Assembly (NCBI GenBank): GCA_030248065.1
Contig: JASAMV010004253.1
Location: 1 to 64,000 of the forward strand
DNA length: 64,000 nt
Direction of reading: 5' to 3'
From: Rhynchonema sp. JSB1_4
Lineage: Eukaryota > Nematoda > Chromadorea > Monhysterida > Xyalidae
The notes beneath the pieces were generated by a model. It saw only the letters and a program-made list of their open reading frames with translations. It had not been told where the DNA came from and searched no databases. Made by a program: the position numbers and the translations under genes. Position 1 is the first letter of the stretch. Each line of letters starts with the position of its first letter. Positions 44,995 through 57,263 of this stretch are shown in pieces.

Positions 44995-47900
44995 CTATTT
45001 GGTGACCTGATGCATGGCGTGCGCCAGATACGCGACATTCTGCGACGACACGCCAGCCACCGAAATACGGCCGTCCTTGGTCAAGTAGATCGAGAAGTCC
45101 TTGGTCAATCGTTCGCTCTGTAACAATGGCACTTGGGAAGGACATGTTTCAACAAAAGAAGTATATGAAAAGGTGATATCCGCCTACTCACCTGTTCAGG
45201 CGTCATTCCAGTGAAGCAGAACATTCCAATTTGATCGACGATATGCTGCCAGTTCTTGGTCGAGCCCTCCTTCTTCAACAAGCTTTGCAGCTGCGTACGC
45301 ATCGAGATGATGCGGTCGGCCATCGTTTTCACGTCGACCAGCCTAGAGCAACACGTTAAATGCGGCTAATTGTTTGGTAGTTGACGCAGATCGTAGACGC
45401 AATGGCCAGACCACAGCAGCCCTGAGTGAGCGCATCGACGAGCCAATAAGCCGGTAAATGTATTCATGGGGCGGTATGGACTTTGCTCGCATCAGGGACG
45501 GACGGGGTTGACTTTGACTTGACATCAGAATGTTCTTGCACATTACACCCCCTTGTGAATATGCAGATACACATAGCCAGCTGACTGAGGTGTCACGGAT
45601 GGATGTATGTATACAAAACATTTCAATGCCAAGCCCACCCCCACGTTTGCATCATCTTGCTGTGCATTCATTCTTGAGCAAGAAAAGCGACAACAAAGCG
45701 AAAAATCGATCAACCCAATCTCCGACCATTGTTTGCGCAATTCGGGCGTCGACATAATCAAATGCGCAATACGCGCGCCATAAATGGGCGGATTGGAGAT
45801 CATTGGGCGGATTAGGATCTTCACTTGCGACATGCAACGCGCGGCCTCGTCCGCGTCGGTACATACGATCGACAGGGCGCCACAACGCTCACCTGTGAAT
45901 TGGGGACGACGGCAGTGAATGGTTAGGCACAGGCTTACGGTTAGGCTTAAAGCGGCCCGCCGCTATTCTTTTTTTCTCTTCCCCCCTTTTTTTTTCTCAC
46001 TTATATCGTTTGCCGCCACCAACATCAACATTATTTTTTTCCACCCTCCCCCCCACTACCCCCACCACCCGCACACCCCCCCCGCCTTTCGATAAACGTC
46101 CGATATTGACGCACATTTGCACATGATGATCAGGAATGACAAGAAAAATACAAAATAACTGGGGCGTAAATAGGCGGCGGTACAGCCCGATAGAACATTA
46201 GGTCTTTTGAAATAACAAATTATCAGTTACCAACGCCCGCAACAAAACAAACCACCACACAACAAACCCCCCAACCCCAAAAAAAACCAAAAACAAAAAA
46301 AAAGGCCGCTTAATCTTTAACCAGTGAAGGGGACTGAGCGGTACAGGTGAAGCTCGTCACCAATCGTGCCTGCGGTTATGCAAAGGCTTACAGTTAGGCT
46401 TAATCTGAGCCTCAGTCTTAGAGTAGGCACACGCGAAGCCGAAACCTAAACCATCATTGGGGACGAGCCTTACTAGCACCGGTTGAGCTGTCATATACTG
46501 TACCATCGTCTGTATCCACTTCATTCAAGTTTTCATGATAAAGGTGATTTCTCTATTTTTTTGTGATTTGGCATAAGAAAGCGACTTCACGAAGATCGAA
46601 ACGTCTAGTCGTAACCGCTATTATTAACAGAAATAACGAAACATTTAGAACTGCGATGCAAACGCGGCCAGATGCAAAACAGCACTACCGAACCAAGCAG
46701 ACATTAGGTGGAATTTTCGAAACGGTGTAAGGGTCAGTTGGGCGTAAAGGTCGGTGTAAAGTTCGGTCGGCGTAGCTCGGTGTAAACGTGAAACATTGCC
46801 TGTTATTAACGTGGAATGTTTCAAGTTTACACCGAGGTCTATCACACTGAGCTGTCGACCGAGCTTTCCACCGACCTTTACACCCAACTGACCTTTACAC
46901 CGTTTCGAAAATATCACCCATTGAGTGATCCCCAATAAACAGACCATATAGACCCATGTTCTTAGCGAACGATTGTGTGACGATCACATTATGCCCCTCA
47001 TCGATAAAATGTCTGAGGGCAAACGCATCGCGGTCGATGTCGCCCGATGCGAAGCCTTGATAGGCCATGTCGAAAAACGGCAGCAGCTGGCGTTTCTGCA
47101 ACAATTGAAATAAAATGTCGACGATATTGTTCAGCGAGATCAAACTTGGTGATCGGTCCCGTTTCCGGTCCAGAACCGCGTGCGTCACGACCACGAGAGA
47201 TTATTTGTGTCAAGAATATATCAAAAATTTACCGATGCTAGTAGTTTCGGCCAATGTAAGCCCTAAGGCGTGTTCACAGACATCAAATCAACAACTTTTA
47301 GGTTGGTCGGTCGCTCAACCTTATTCGCTCGAAATACTGTATACTCACGTGGCCAAGGCAAGACCGGAGCCGCCCGACAGCCAAGTTTGATTTCGCACAT
47401 TTACACGTGTACAAAAAATAAACACACAGGAACTGCTTTGGAATACATAATCCAACCTTGCACAACTGCGAAATCTCCTTCCACTGTCCCGGTTTCGGAT
47501 CGACACCGGTCGGATTGTGCGCGCACGCATGCAACAGAATAACGGATTTCTCGGGAATTTTCTGCAAAAAATCTATGGTCAAGTCAGGTTTAGGCAGCCA
47601 GAAATAAATCAGACGATAGGTGTCCCCCTGAAGACTCCCGAAACCAACACTGATGGCATCAAATGCGCCTTTTTCGTTGAAGCCACACGTACTCTTGTCA
47701 TAATAAGCGTAATGTTTCATCGGCATGTTGCAGTGACTGAAAGGGGTTCATTGTGTTGCGGAGTTAACCATGATTATGTTGAAAAAAGATGGTGGTGTAC
47801 CCAAAAATCGGAATATGATTGCCCCAGGTCGGTGCAGGCGCCCAGACTTCGCGTGGTCCTTTGTGATATTTCGACTGGAACAAAGAGGTAGACAAAAATG

Positions 47901-49177
47901 GACATTGATGATAAAATATGCTCAAAACAACACTTACCAAAAATGCAGCGCCAACGCGCAGGGCACCGGTGCCGGACACACTTTGAACGGTGACACTCTG
48001 AAGCAAATTTTTTTAACTTCGAACCGAGACTAAAGACAATCCAGGTAGATCCAGGGTTTTTATTTCAAAATCGGCTAGTAGCAATTGCTACTAAAACGGC
48101 AATTTTTAGCAGCAAATTTTTGAAGGCTATTTTTTTCAGTGTTTTTCTTGTTTTTGAGTCCCAATCAGACGATAACACCGAGTGCAAGACGGACTACAGC
48201 AAAGGGCGCGAAGCGCGCAATTTTTTGGCTTTGGTCTGGCCACTCATGATTCCGTGAATGTGAGGTTCGTAAGATGCACGGCAAGGTTGACGAACGAAAG
48301 CAAATCGCTTCAGTTTTGTCTTTGTTTTATCTGTGATCATGAAGCAAATCTTCGAGCAGCACTTTTTGCTCGAGAATTTAGCTGGATATCTCTCGTTTCT
48401 CATGATCAGAGCCATTCCTGTTTCAAAAGCCAAAGACCCAAATGATCAGTAAACACGAAAGCCAGTGAGTGAAGTGCTCAACAGTTACTTGGTGGCCCAC
48501 CAGCTCACAACTTATGACCATCACAATAAATCAAGAACGCGCGAAGCGCAATTTTTTTTGTAGTTTCGGGGCTAAAACGCTTAAGAAAGTAAAGTTCGGA
48601 TACCCTAGATATACTGTATGACATATTTTTTTGCAACTAAACCCTAGATCAGATCACAAACAGACCCTTTTATCCTTGAGCACAGCTGAACCATCGCCAA
48701 ACGCCAATTTGGCAGCTTCGGAAGTAAATTCGGGTAGTCCGGCAATACCAGCGTATTCGTGATTGAGATGGCTGGTCAGCAGTTTCTCTTCCGCCTGTAT
48801 TTTCAAGGAAAAACGACTTTTGTTGAGTCAGCATTAAAAATTACAAAAAAAGCCTACAGTAGGTACCTTCCGTACACTCGGCAACACCCACGGTTTTCCT
48901 GCGTCGTCTCGATACGCGCCGACACCGAGATTAATCTTCTTGGGGTTGTTGTCGCGTTTGTATGCCTCGGTCACTCCCAGGATGGCATCAGGCGGACCCA
49001 TCTCGACATGACCGAACCAGCTCCTGAACACAAGTGTTTGTACCAGGTAGGACCACAGCTCCAACAACTGCAGAATTCATAAAACAAATTAAATTAAACA
49101 CAATGTTGTTCCACTCACGCATATCGAACGTTGCATAGAACGGACTTGACCAAGCCGCGGGCAGTCGGACTCAACAT
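44995..49177 (-). CDS. Aspartate aminotransferase, mitochondrial (11 exons)
   Basis: PLP enzyme interconverting aspartate/2-oxoglutarate and oxaloacetate/glutamate in the malate-aspartate shuttle. Exons in reading order: 49119-49177, 48867-49023, 48666-48794, 47938-47997, 47801-47874, 47649-47736, 47457-47561, 46945-47095, 45727-45892, 45192-45342 and 44995-45117; 420 residues (human GOT2 430). The N-terminus ([19 protein letters not shown]) is basic and amphipathic, fitting a mitochondrial presequence, and is followed by [16 protein letters not shown]. Key motifs are [50 protein letters not shown] and the PLP-lysine segment [10 protein letters not shown], ending [20 protein letters not shown]. 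These features favour the mitochondrial isoform. A palindromic MITE (46702-46921) sits only 23 bases past the exon 8 donor. Confidence 0.96.
45965..46310. repeat. Pyrimidine-rich then C/A-rich low-complexity stretch in aminotransferase intron 8
   Basis: A T/C-rich block (45965-46090) is followed, after about 150 normal bases, by a G-free A/C block (46235-46310). The second block resembles those at 18.2 and 43.9 kb and may be artefactual. Confidence 0.55.
46702..46921. mobile_element. Palindromic MITE, GTAAAGGTCGGT family, third copy
   Basis: Ends with GGAATTTTCGAAACGGTG and CCGTTTCGAAAATATCACCC. It lies in the aspartate aminotransferase intron after exon 8. Confidence 0.75.
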
Positions 49178-49849
49178 GGCGGATTTCAGAACCTGGATGA
49201 CGCGACAAAGAAAGTTGTGGTAGGTGGGCCAGAAAGTTTGCACTTCCAAATGCTTGAATCGCGTTAGTTTGCGATTATTGCACCTTGTCCAACAGAAAAT
49301 GGCTGCGTTGATCCTGCAAAATGAAGCGAAAAATACTAGAGAAAGCGACAAAGAAAACTGATAGCTTGTTTTGAGCGGCAGCGTGACACCTCAATTAAAG
49401 CAGACAAGCATCGTTTTAGATACGCTTGCGTTTGTGAGCACAACAAGCGCAGTTGAAAACTGAAAAACACACAGAACAAAGCCAGGTTAATTTGACTTGA
49501 TTATCATTTTATCAAACTTCTGGTAATCATACAACATGCACAAAAAACAGTAATCCAAATCAGAACAGGCCATGGTCAGCCGAATAATTGCAAGGTTGCG
49601 TCACATATTTAAAATTCGAATTGAGAAGGAAAAATGAAAAAATGACAAAAATAATAGCCAAGGACAGGACAAAGCTCTAATGCACGATAATTCAACGAAA
49701 TGGAATTGGAACTGATTAAAATAGGCATAGAGACCGTGGCAGTGCATAAATCGCGAGATTACAATGGCGTCAACGGACCCGCATTCGACAGTTTACAGTT
49801 TACAGTTTACCATTCATAAATCTCTCATTTCGACGTACCCATGCCCGAT
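49178..49849. other. Region upstream of aspartate aminotransferase
   Basis: Nothing coding is visible. It includes three AGTTTAC units near 49790 and should hold the aminotransferase promoter and the 3' end of the next gene, which is on the same strand. Confidence 0.5.
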
Positions 49850-51240
49850 TCACGTCACGCGTTTATTGCTGAGCAACGCATCCTGATGTATGACCGTGTG
49901 TTTGGCAACGAATCCCAACAGAATCACTTGCAACACCAGCACAGCAAGACAACAGCAGACGACGGCAATCGCGTAGAACATGCCGTGCTGTTGGAAGACG
50001 TAGAAGAATATGAGCAACAGACTCATGCACTGCAGTGACGTCACCACTCGCACGTGTGTCTGGCTGAATATGGCCATAATGCCGGGCAATGCGAATGTAA
50101 GAATGATCGCTATGGTGCCCTGGAAGAGACGACGTTGTTTGAGGTGTTCCATTTCGTCGGCCATGTAGTCCAATTGGCCCAATACCACCGACACCGATCG
50201 GACTAGAGCGTCGACGCCCGTGTCACCGTACGAAGACGCCTCGATTGGGTCGGATCGCGATTGTTCGCACAGCGCCGACATCGACTGCAAATAAAGTGCA
50301 CAAACGTATCAAATCAAAATTAACATGTGGTGTAATATTGATCATCACATCGCTTTTGTGCACGGTTTTGCTCGAAATAAGACGAGAATTTCGGGCTTTC
50401 AGGCGCCAAGCAGGCGTTCTGGCAACTGACTTTAGCTTATGGACAGCATTAGTACTGAACATGCCTAAATTTCAGCCGAAAATGCCAGGCCTCATATTGA
50501 AACGTGCCATGGCATGAGTATAGGCAAACCAGCCGTGCTTTGCAGACCTAGACCATACCGTATCACCCTGAATTCCTACACACTTGAAATGTTTCGGGTT
50601 ACTGTAGCCACGTCTCGCGCGGAGCCGATAAGCAACACACACACAAACGCGAGCTAAATGTTTCATGATCTTGGCTCTTTCACACGCAAGGCACGCGCGA
50701 CGTGGCTACAGTATCCCGAAACATTTCAAGTGTGTAAGAATTCAGGGTGATACGGTATGGTCTAGGTCTGCAAAGCACGGCTGGTTTGCCTATAAACCAG
50801 CACCGTTGTCTACAGCAAATGTATCCGCACACCTGAAGTTTCTTGCTCGCATCGCACTTTCTGTCCGTCGTCTTACCATCGCCGGTGTGACTGGCAGCAG
50901 CCGAAGCCAGCAACCTGCGAATGGTCTCAACGAGCACGAACGCGACCGTCGCCCGATTACAGGCGACCTTATCAGCGTCGGATTCGCACACGCTCAAATC
51001 GGCGACCACGTTCGCGACACATGACGTCATCCATTCGCAATCGACATTGCTGTTCGTTGACGATGGATTGCTGCATCGATCGAACAATTTGTCCATCAGT
51101 TGTTGTTGCGATTCGTTCGGCGCGCATGCGTCGGGCATTTCGCCAACGTCGCCGCCGATCAGACTGGCGGATGATGAGTTGACGAAAATGATGATCGCCG
51201 CCAACCAGCAGATTATGGACGGTCGTCGAGCGCAAGGCAT
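49850..51240 (-). CDS. Cysteine-rich multi-pass membrane protein of unknown function (2 exons)
   Basis: Exon 1 is 50833-51240 and exon 2 is 49850-50284, joined in phase 0 for 280 residues. I start at MPCARRPS, which gives a signal peptide (IICWLAAIIIFVNSSSA); an upstream in-frame ATG at 51279 would weaken it. The mature N-terminal half has cysteines at ACAP, DRCS, DCEWMTSC, VCES, ACNR and RKCD, fitting a disulphide-linked ectodomain. Exon 2 adds a soluble stretch and then three hydrophobic segments (IAIILTFALPGIMAIF, LLLIFFYVF and AIAVVCCCLAVLVLQVILLG). I do not recognise the family. The arrangement could be a small receptor-like or accessory subunit, but there is no diagnostic motif. The intron holds a perfect palindromic MITE. 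Confidence 0.7.
50521..50792. mobile_element. Near-perfect palindromic MITE with TA duplication
   Basis: Left end TAGGCAAACCAGCCGTGC is mirrored at the right by GCACGGCTGGTTTGCCTA, with TA on both sides (50519-50520 and 50793-50794). The arms of about 100 bases are nearly identical, so the insertion looks young. A rearranged copy is at 9903-10205. Confidence 0.85.
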
Positions 51241-51868
51241 GGTCTTTATCGTGCATATGTAGCTCGGTACGTCGGTCACGCCCTTTAACTCTCGCCCTCT
51301 CTCTCGGTTGTATCAATTGCTGCTGGAGTGAAGAAAGAATACGACAGTGTCGATACGATCAAAAAGCAGGGCCCGATCCACAGAAGCCTGGTCTGAACCT
51401 CAGAAATTATATACATTTGGCAGGACTTATGGACTTGCCGGCCCGGCCCGGCCGAATTGCTCAAATATCAAGCCAAAAATTCAAGACAATTGACCAAAAA
51501 TCAACTTTTGGGTCATTTTGGGGGGTTTCACTTTATGGGGGGGTCAATTATTGGGGGGGTTATATTTTTCATTTGGCCCCCCGACCCCGACGAAAAAAAT
51601 CATTGTTAATAATGCCCTTAAAAATGGCTTGTTTTCGGTATTTTCTAACTTCAATAGCGGCAATTATGCTTAAAAAGCTGTATTCTGTTGTGTACGCAAG
51701 CTTAAACAACGTTTGACACAACAATACAGCCCTACCATACCACTAATCTGTGGTACGGTGAAGGTTGGGGGTGGGGTTCTATTAATGGGGGGGTCAATTA
51801 ATGGGGGGGTTCTATTTTTGATTTCGAGCCCGTTAAGGGGGGTTCAATTAATGGGGGGTCAATTAATG

Positions 51869-52318
51869 CAGTGTTGGAGGTACTCTGGAGGGGGATACCT
51901 ACTGTACCGCGCTCGGAGAGGGGGATACCTACTGTCCCAGAGCCGATGGCCTGGGGGGGTTATGTACCCAGGGGGGGGGTTTGGGGGGGTTAGGTTTTTG
52001 GGTGAAAATTTTTTATGTGTTTATTATGTGTGGAATCGTGTGAAAACGTAGTATTTGCGCGCGTAGCGCGCGAATTTGGGGTAATTTGTTGAGGTAAAAA
52101 CCACTGATTTTACACTAATTTTGGCCATTTTGGTCAAAAATTGGCACTTTTGAGGCAAAATCGGGGGGATACCTACTGTACCAGGGTGAAAATCGGGGGG
52201 GGGGATACCTACTGTACCATGCCAAACATCGGGGGGGATACCTACTGTACCAGGCGAGGGGGGATACCTACTGTACTGGGGGGGCTACCCCCCAAACCCC
52301 CCCCCACCTCCAACACTG
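51869..52318. mobile_element. Intact hAT-like MITE, CAGTGTTGGAGGTAC family
   Basis: Left CAGTGTTGGAGGTAC, right CCACCTCCAACACTG; the perfect 8-bp duplication AATTAATG at 51861-51868 and 52319-52326. The interior carries repeated GGGGATACCTACTGTACC units. Confidence 0.87.
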
Positions 52319-52693
52319 AATTAATGGGTGGGGGGGTTTATTTCCGACAATACGGTACGTCATCATATACTCAACCACAAACGTTGTACATAAGGTGTCT
52401 TATACAAGAACTTGACTTTACGACCCCCAAAGCGGGGAATTCCAAGTTGGGGGGGCTGTATTTTTGGGGGGGCTCTATTTTTTCACTGACCCCTTTTAGG
52501 GGGGGGGCTGTATTTTTTTTGGGGGGGGCTCTATTTTTGGGGGGCTCTATTTTAGGGAATACGGTAACCGCCGCACGGAAAAAGGGGTAGGTACACTAAC
52601 CGCCGCGCCGGACCAGGAACTACACTGCCTTCTCCTCAGGGGGGGAATCCCCCCCATCCCCCCAGCCACTGCACCAGCCGCTACGCGCGCAAA

Positions 52694-52966
52694 TATTGGT
52701 CGCACAATGACTATATAAGAATCCATCCAAAAATTTTCCTGAATGGTAAGGCACGTCTCGCTGCAGATCACAAGCGGTCTATTTATATTTTTTCCGAAAC
52801 ATTTCTGCCGATATCACGCTCACTGTGTTCAAGCAGCTTCATTGTAATATCGCCAGAAATGTTTTGGAAAAAATATAAATATAACGCTTGTGATCTGCAG
52901 CGAGACGTGCCTTACCATTCAGGAAAATTTTTGGATGGATTCTTATATAGTCATTGTGCAACCAAT
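52694..52966. mobile_element. Long inverted-repeat MITE with ATTGGTCGCACAATGAC ends
   Basis: The two halves are complementary for most of their length, including CTGCAGATCACAAGCG and its complement. Related copies are at 55789-56072 and, as a single end, at 40212. Confidence 0.8.
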
Positions 52967-53157
52967 ACTACATTTTCACACGATTCCACACATAATAAAC
53001 ACATTAAAAATTTTCACCCCAAAACATAACCCCCCCCCAAACCCCCCCCCTATTTACATAACCCCCCCCAGGCCATCGGTTCTGGTACAGTAGGTATCCC
53101 CCCTCTCCGAGCGCGGTACAGTAGGTATCCCCCCCTCCAGAGTACCTCCAACACTGC
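52967..53157 (-). mobile_element. Reverse-oriented fragment of the CAGTGTTGGAGGTAC family
   Basis: Ends GAGTACCTCCAACACTG and contains inverted GGTACAGTAGGTATCCCC units, matching 51869-52318 in reverse. It abuts the preceding inverted-repeat element. Confidence 0.65.
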
Positions 53158-53235
53158 ACTACACTGCACTACTGTATTGTATAGGGGATGTTACTTAGGG
53201 GGGGGGGCTCTAGCTCTATTCCGGCTCCGGGGGGT

Positions 53236-53752
53236 CTATACCGTAAAAACCTAAATAGAAGGGGGGGCTCTATTAACTCACTGACCCCATTTTGGGGGGG
53301 CTCTATTATGGGGGGGCTCTATTCCGGGGGGGCCTCTATTAATTCACTGACCCGAAGCTGAAAAATTGTTCTCAGAAATACCCCCCAAAACCCCTAAAAA
53401 GGGGTTTGAAAGGATGTTTTTTCGCTTGTAATCGCATTTATTCGTGTCTATTCGTCAATAGGAGGCGTATTATGTGCTCTGAACGAACAACAAACGTGCA
53501 TAAATGTACCTGTACACCACTATCAAGCCTTAATACACTACAGTATAGGGGATGTTACTTAGGGGGGGGCTCTATTCCGGGGGGGCCTCTATTAATTCAC
53601 TGACCCCTTTTTGGGGGGCTGTATTACGGGGGGGGGGCTCTATTCCGGGGGGGGGGGCTGTATTTAGGTTTTTACGGTAATTCACTGACCCGTTTTGGGG
53701 GGCTGTATTACGGGGGGCTCTATTCCGGGGGACTGTATTTAGGTTTTTACGG
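53236..53752. mobile_element. TA-flanked element with CCGTAAAAACCTAAAT ends and GGGGGGCTCTATT repeats
   Basis: Left CCGTAAAAACCTAAAT, right TTTAGGTTTTTACGG, each next to TA. The interior alternates G-runs with CTCTATT or CTGTATT and includes a stretch (53403-53520) also found, inverted, on both sides of the insertion at 61551-61977. Confidence 0.6.
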
Positions 53753-55136
53753 TATTCTGCAGAAAATTTTTGATTTTTGTCAGCTTTTTGGACTTTTTCA
53801 GTTTTCGGCCCTTGAAAATTAGCTGACCCCGTTTCCGATCTCTGTTTCTTTTCCAATTGGATGGAAAAACCATGTGCAAAGAAATCAACGTTCAAACGTC
53901 TAAGTCCTTGCCTAAGTGCCTTGGTCCAGAATGCTATATCTGGCTCACATGAGCGACTGTTGCTCGAGTAATATGTTGAAAAGCATATCAATTAGTGGCG
54001 TTTTTATTGCCGTATACAGTAAAGTCGGTAACAGAAGGCACGCCTTCAACTTTTCACTAGGGTGGTTCGGGTGGAGTTCCACTACAGGGGAGTGCTATTA
54101 TTGGAGGGCATTATTCTTCCGCTCCCTAAAATCATGAAAAGTTTTGCAAAAATGGGACATAAAATGTGATTTTCTCAGGGTAAAGGCGTCTATCTTAGCC
54201 TTATTTTGAGAAGCGAAAATTGGGGTGGCATTCTATATTTGCGGGGGCACTATTTTTTCACTTGGGTCTTCTAGGTGGTGTTCTATTACTTGGGGTTCCA
54301 TTATTGGAGGGGCTCAATTTCCGACTTCACGGTATATACTCGTGGACGCGTATATGGGAAAGCTGGTTGATTAATGAGCAAATTAATTGCACGCCTTTAC
54401 GCGGCTGCCTCTTTTCAGCGTTTCTTTCCGTTCGGAGGAACCAAGAAACGCAACACAATGCATGTGCTCACAGTGTGGAGCCAGAGTTAAAAAATTGGCA
54501 AAGCAACGACGGCAGACTTACGATTTGGTAGTGACCTACCGCAGCCCTGAAACATTTCGAATGCACGTCACACACACGGCTACTGTTGGTCAATATCGCA
54601 GGCTGAAGTACATTGCCTTTATGAAAGAGATGAACGGGTGAAAGCGCAATTTGGACAGTGTCCACAACAGGAGTTTCCGACAATACTTGGTTTGACATTT
54701 AAAGCCACAATCATGCAAAAGTTGTGGAGTTCTCTCACTCTACTTTCATGATGGCTTGTGTTGCGGTATCAACACAGTTTACACTGTAGTCAGTGAAATA
54801 TTTCAGCAGTCACGAGTGACGAGTGACGATAGATTTATCACAAGCAATTGTTTCTAATTTAGCACTAGTGGTTGGGTTCATTTCGTTGCGAGATGTATTA
54901 ACAAACACAGTTGTTCGCTATGTACTGTTGACAGAGTTTTGTAATTGTATCCATGAGTGTTTTTAACATCTCATTTGCGAATCAAGTGGTTTGCCCGTTT
55001 AGTTGTTCCAGTTCAATCGATTAGTTTTGTTTTACCATTCGCAGGCACACCACGTGAACACTTCCGATTCGCGCTGAAAGGATAGTGCTAATATATATAC
55101 GGGGACGAAGGAGCTGAGTGCACACTTGATCAAACC

Positions 55137-57263
55137 TTATTTTGATGCGTCTTGCATTCGCGCCAACTTGAAATCGAATGGGTCGTCTTTAGGATCGGCG
55201 CATTCTTCCGTTATTCGCGCCATGGTAGCGGCATCAGTCAGGAAGGGATATTCGTGCGCCTGAATTGCATCCATCTGAATACTTTGTGAAGATGAGGAGC
55301 TGTTGGTGGAGGAGGATTCCAGCTGAAATAGAAACTGATTATTCTGTTAAAATTATTCGCAACTTATACGTCGGGAGGACTAACACTTTTATCACGAATC
55401 TGCTCGGAGTAATCGTATTCGTACGATTGCACTTTTTCGGCAAATCGAATCTGAGTCGAGGTTTGGTTGCTGCGGTCGCTGTGCTTTGCTGTATTCTGTT
55501 TGGGGGAACATCGAGCTTTGATCGATCGACGGTCAGTTTTGGGCAGTACGAGATGTTTTGGCTGTTGTTGCTGTGTTTGCATGTCTGGTCGCGGTGGTGC
55601 GATAAAGCTCAACACTTTAACTTGTTGGTGCTTTGGAAGAGGTACAAGCGGAAGAACGCTTGGGGATTGCTGAGGTCTTGATATTGATTCCGATGCCGAG
55701 GATTGTTTGGTCGCTTTCATTCCAGATTCTGATGGTTCGTTCGCTCGCAAGTTCAACTGCTGCTGCAAAGCAATAACTACATACATATATTGGTCGCACA
55801 ATGACCATATGAGAATCCATCCAAAACCACCTTGATTTTCAGGATTCCAAAGATGAGCCACGCTAAACCAGTGCGCTATTTGTATTAACAAAACATTTTC
55901 ATCTGAAAATAAACCAGCCAGTCAACCACTTTTTTAATCTCTGAAACATTTCGCTTACTGCATACTTTGTGTGTGGTTACGCGTTGGCGCGCAATGTCAG
56001 TTTAAATTTTCTGGCTTGCCAATTCAAAAAAAATTTTGGATGGATTCTCATATAGTCATTGTGCGACCAATATTAGTTGTGCTCAGTGAGTATCAATGTG
56101 AACAATTTGTTAGTTCTTAACTCCATAAAAGATTTTTGCGTTGTCATGATACTCTCATGTTCTCGCCGATGTTTCGAACTTTTATCTTGCTTGAATCTCA
56201 ACTGATAGGAAACAGACCATATTGCACGTTATGTGCATAAGGCAAGCGTGGTTCATTTAGTTCCAGTTTGCTGTAACATGCAGTCCTCTTGTAGATACGG
56301 CAGTGACTATAACTCACGAATATTGATTTGGTTCCGATTGCAGATGATTCGAATACGTTCGACTCGCTCGTGCTTGATGATAATTCGATCGTTGGTGGTG
56401 AGGTTCTGATGCATTTCAGGTGTTTTTCTGATCGTACAATGAACTAACGAGTTTGAGAACAACAGCGCTAATTAAGGCCACTACGCTTTGTCCCGTTGCG
56501 ATACACGCAACATTCTCTTGCCCGTTAGTTGGCTCATGCGCGACCAACAGCCACAGGGCGCTAGAAGATGTTGCGTGTATCGCAACGAGACAACGTATAA
56601 ACGGGCCTTATAACTAACACGACATCAGCTGCGACCGATACCGATTCCGTTGATGTTGTTGTATCCGAATCATCGCTCAATTCGTTGTTGGTGCCGGTGA
56701 AAGGGAAACTTTGATCAAGCATCAGGTCCACCTGCAGTTAGACAGAACCTGACGACGGTAGTCATTCACTTTGCCTCTTTGTAACCTGTATTAGCATGCG
56801 TTGCAAAACTCACAATTTGCCGCGGAGCATGGTTTCGTTTGCGCAACGCCTCTGATGGTGACACACTGTATTTGTCGGCGACAAACTGGATTACAAGCAC
56901 TTTCTTGCCATCGTTGCCGAACTCGCGTGGCAGTCTGCGGATCACTACATCGCCATGTTCATGCGACCCCAGGAAAGTGAATACCTATGTCAATTGAAAT
57001 ACCTACGTCAAGTGAAGAAAGGATAACGCTAATGTATTTGTGCCTTATATGTGTATTTGGAATTTTTAAATATTTTTCGCAGCAACACTAACTGGCTGAG
57101 CACTGTACTTTTCGGAATTTGTGCATTTCACCCCAACGGCAAGCCTGTGACGGGACGCGTTATGTAATCTCAACCGCAGATCTGATTGCTGGCTCGGATC
57201 GCAGTCAAGTTTTTCGGGTTGCACCAACAGTAAGTTTGGGTCAGTTTGGGCTGGGTGTGGCAT
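55137..57263 (-). CDS. MSP-domain protein with serine-rich tail (MSP-A, 6 exons)
   Basis: Exons in reading order: 57093-57263, 56814-56984, 56619-56731, 56318-56405, 55385-55762 and 55137-55322, giving 368 residues. Residues about 1-114 form a major sperm protein domain: LLVQPEKLDCDPSQQ, NASRHRLAVGVKCTNSEKY and, in exon 2, GDVVIRRLP ... KKVLVIQF. Exons 3-6 are low-complexity (TTTSTESVS, SSSTSESN, QTQQQQPKH, STNSSSSSQS), followed by the C-terminal segment YPFLTDAATMARIT with DDPFDF, which is matched in the neighbouring gene. In nematodes, MSP domains act as cytoskeletal polymers in amoeboid sperm or as signalling modules. The tail has no known function. The donor of exon 5 is ambiguous (GTTAGT or GTGTTA). 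MSP-B lies 555 bases upstream on the same strand. Confidence 0.82.
55789..56072. mobile_element. ATTGGTCGCACAATGAC inverted-repeat MITE in MSP-A intron 4
   Basis: Ends ATTGGTCGCACAATGACCAT and its complement near 56071. The interior differs from 52694-52966. Confidence 0.75.
56475..56608. mobile_element. Short palindromic MITE with TA duplication in MSP-A intron 3
   Basis: Arms contain GTTGCGATACACGCAACAT and its complement; terminal AGGCC and GGCCT sit next to TA (56473-56474 and 56609-56610). It is only about 10 bases from the exon 3 donor. Confidence 0.7.

Larger units (their letters stand above)
51241..55136. other. Repeat-dominated intergenic region of 3.9 kb
   Basis: No gene is seen. 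It holds an intact hAT-like element (51869-52318), a long inverted repeat (52694-52966), a reverse fragment of the first family (52967-53157) and G-run/C-run TA-type elements (52440-52560, 53236-53752). The region 54100-55100 has no clear repeat or gene. Confidence 0.6.

Noticed and set aside
51417..52590. ORFs of 99-149 residues in the 51.4-52.6 kb repeat block
   Set aside because: They run through G-run-rich transposons with repeated motifs and show no protein family.
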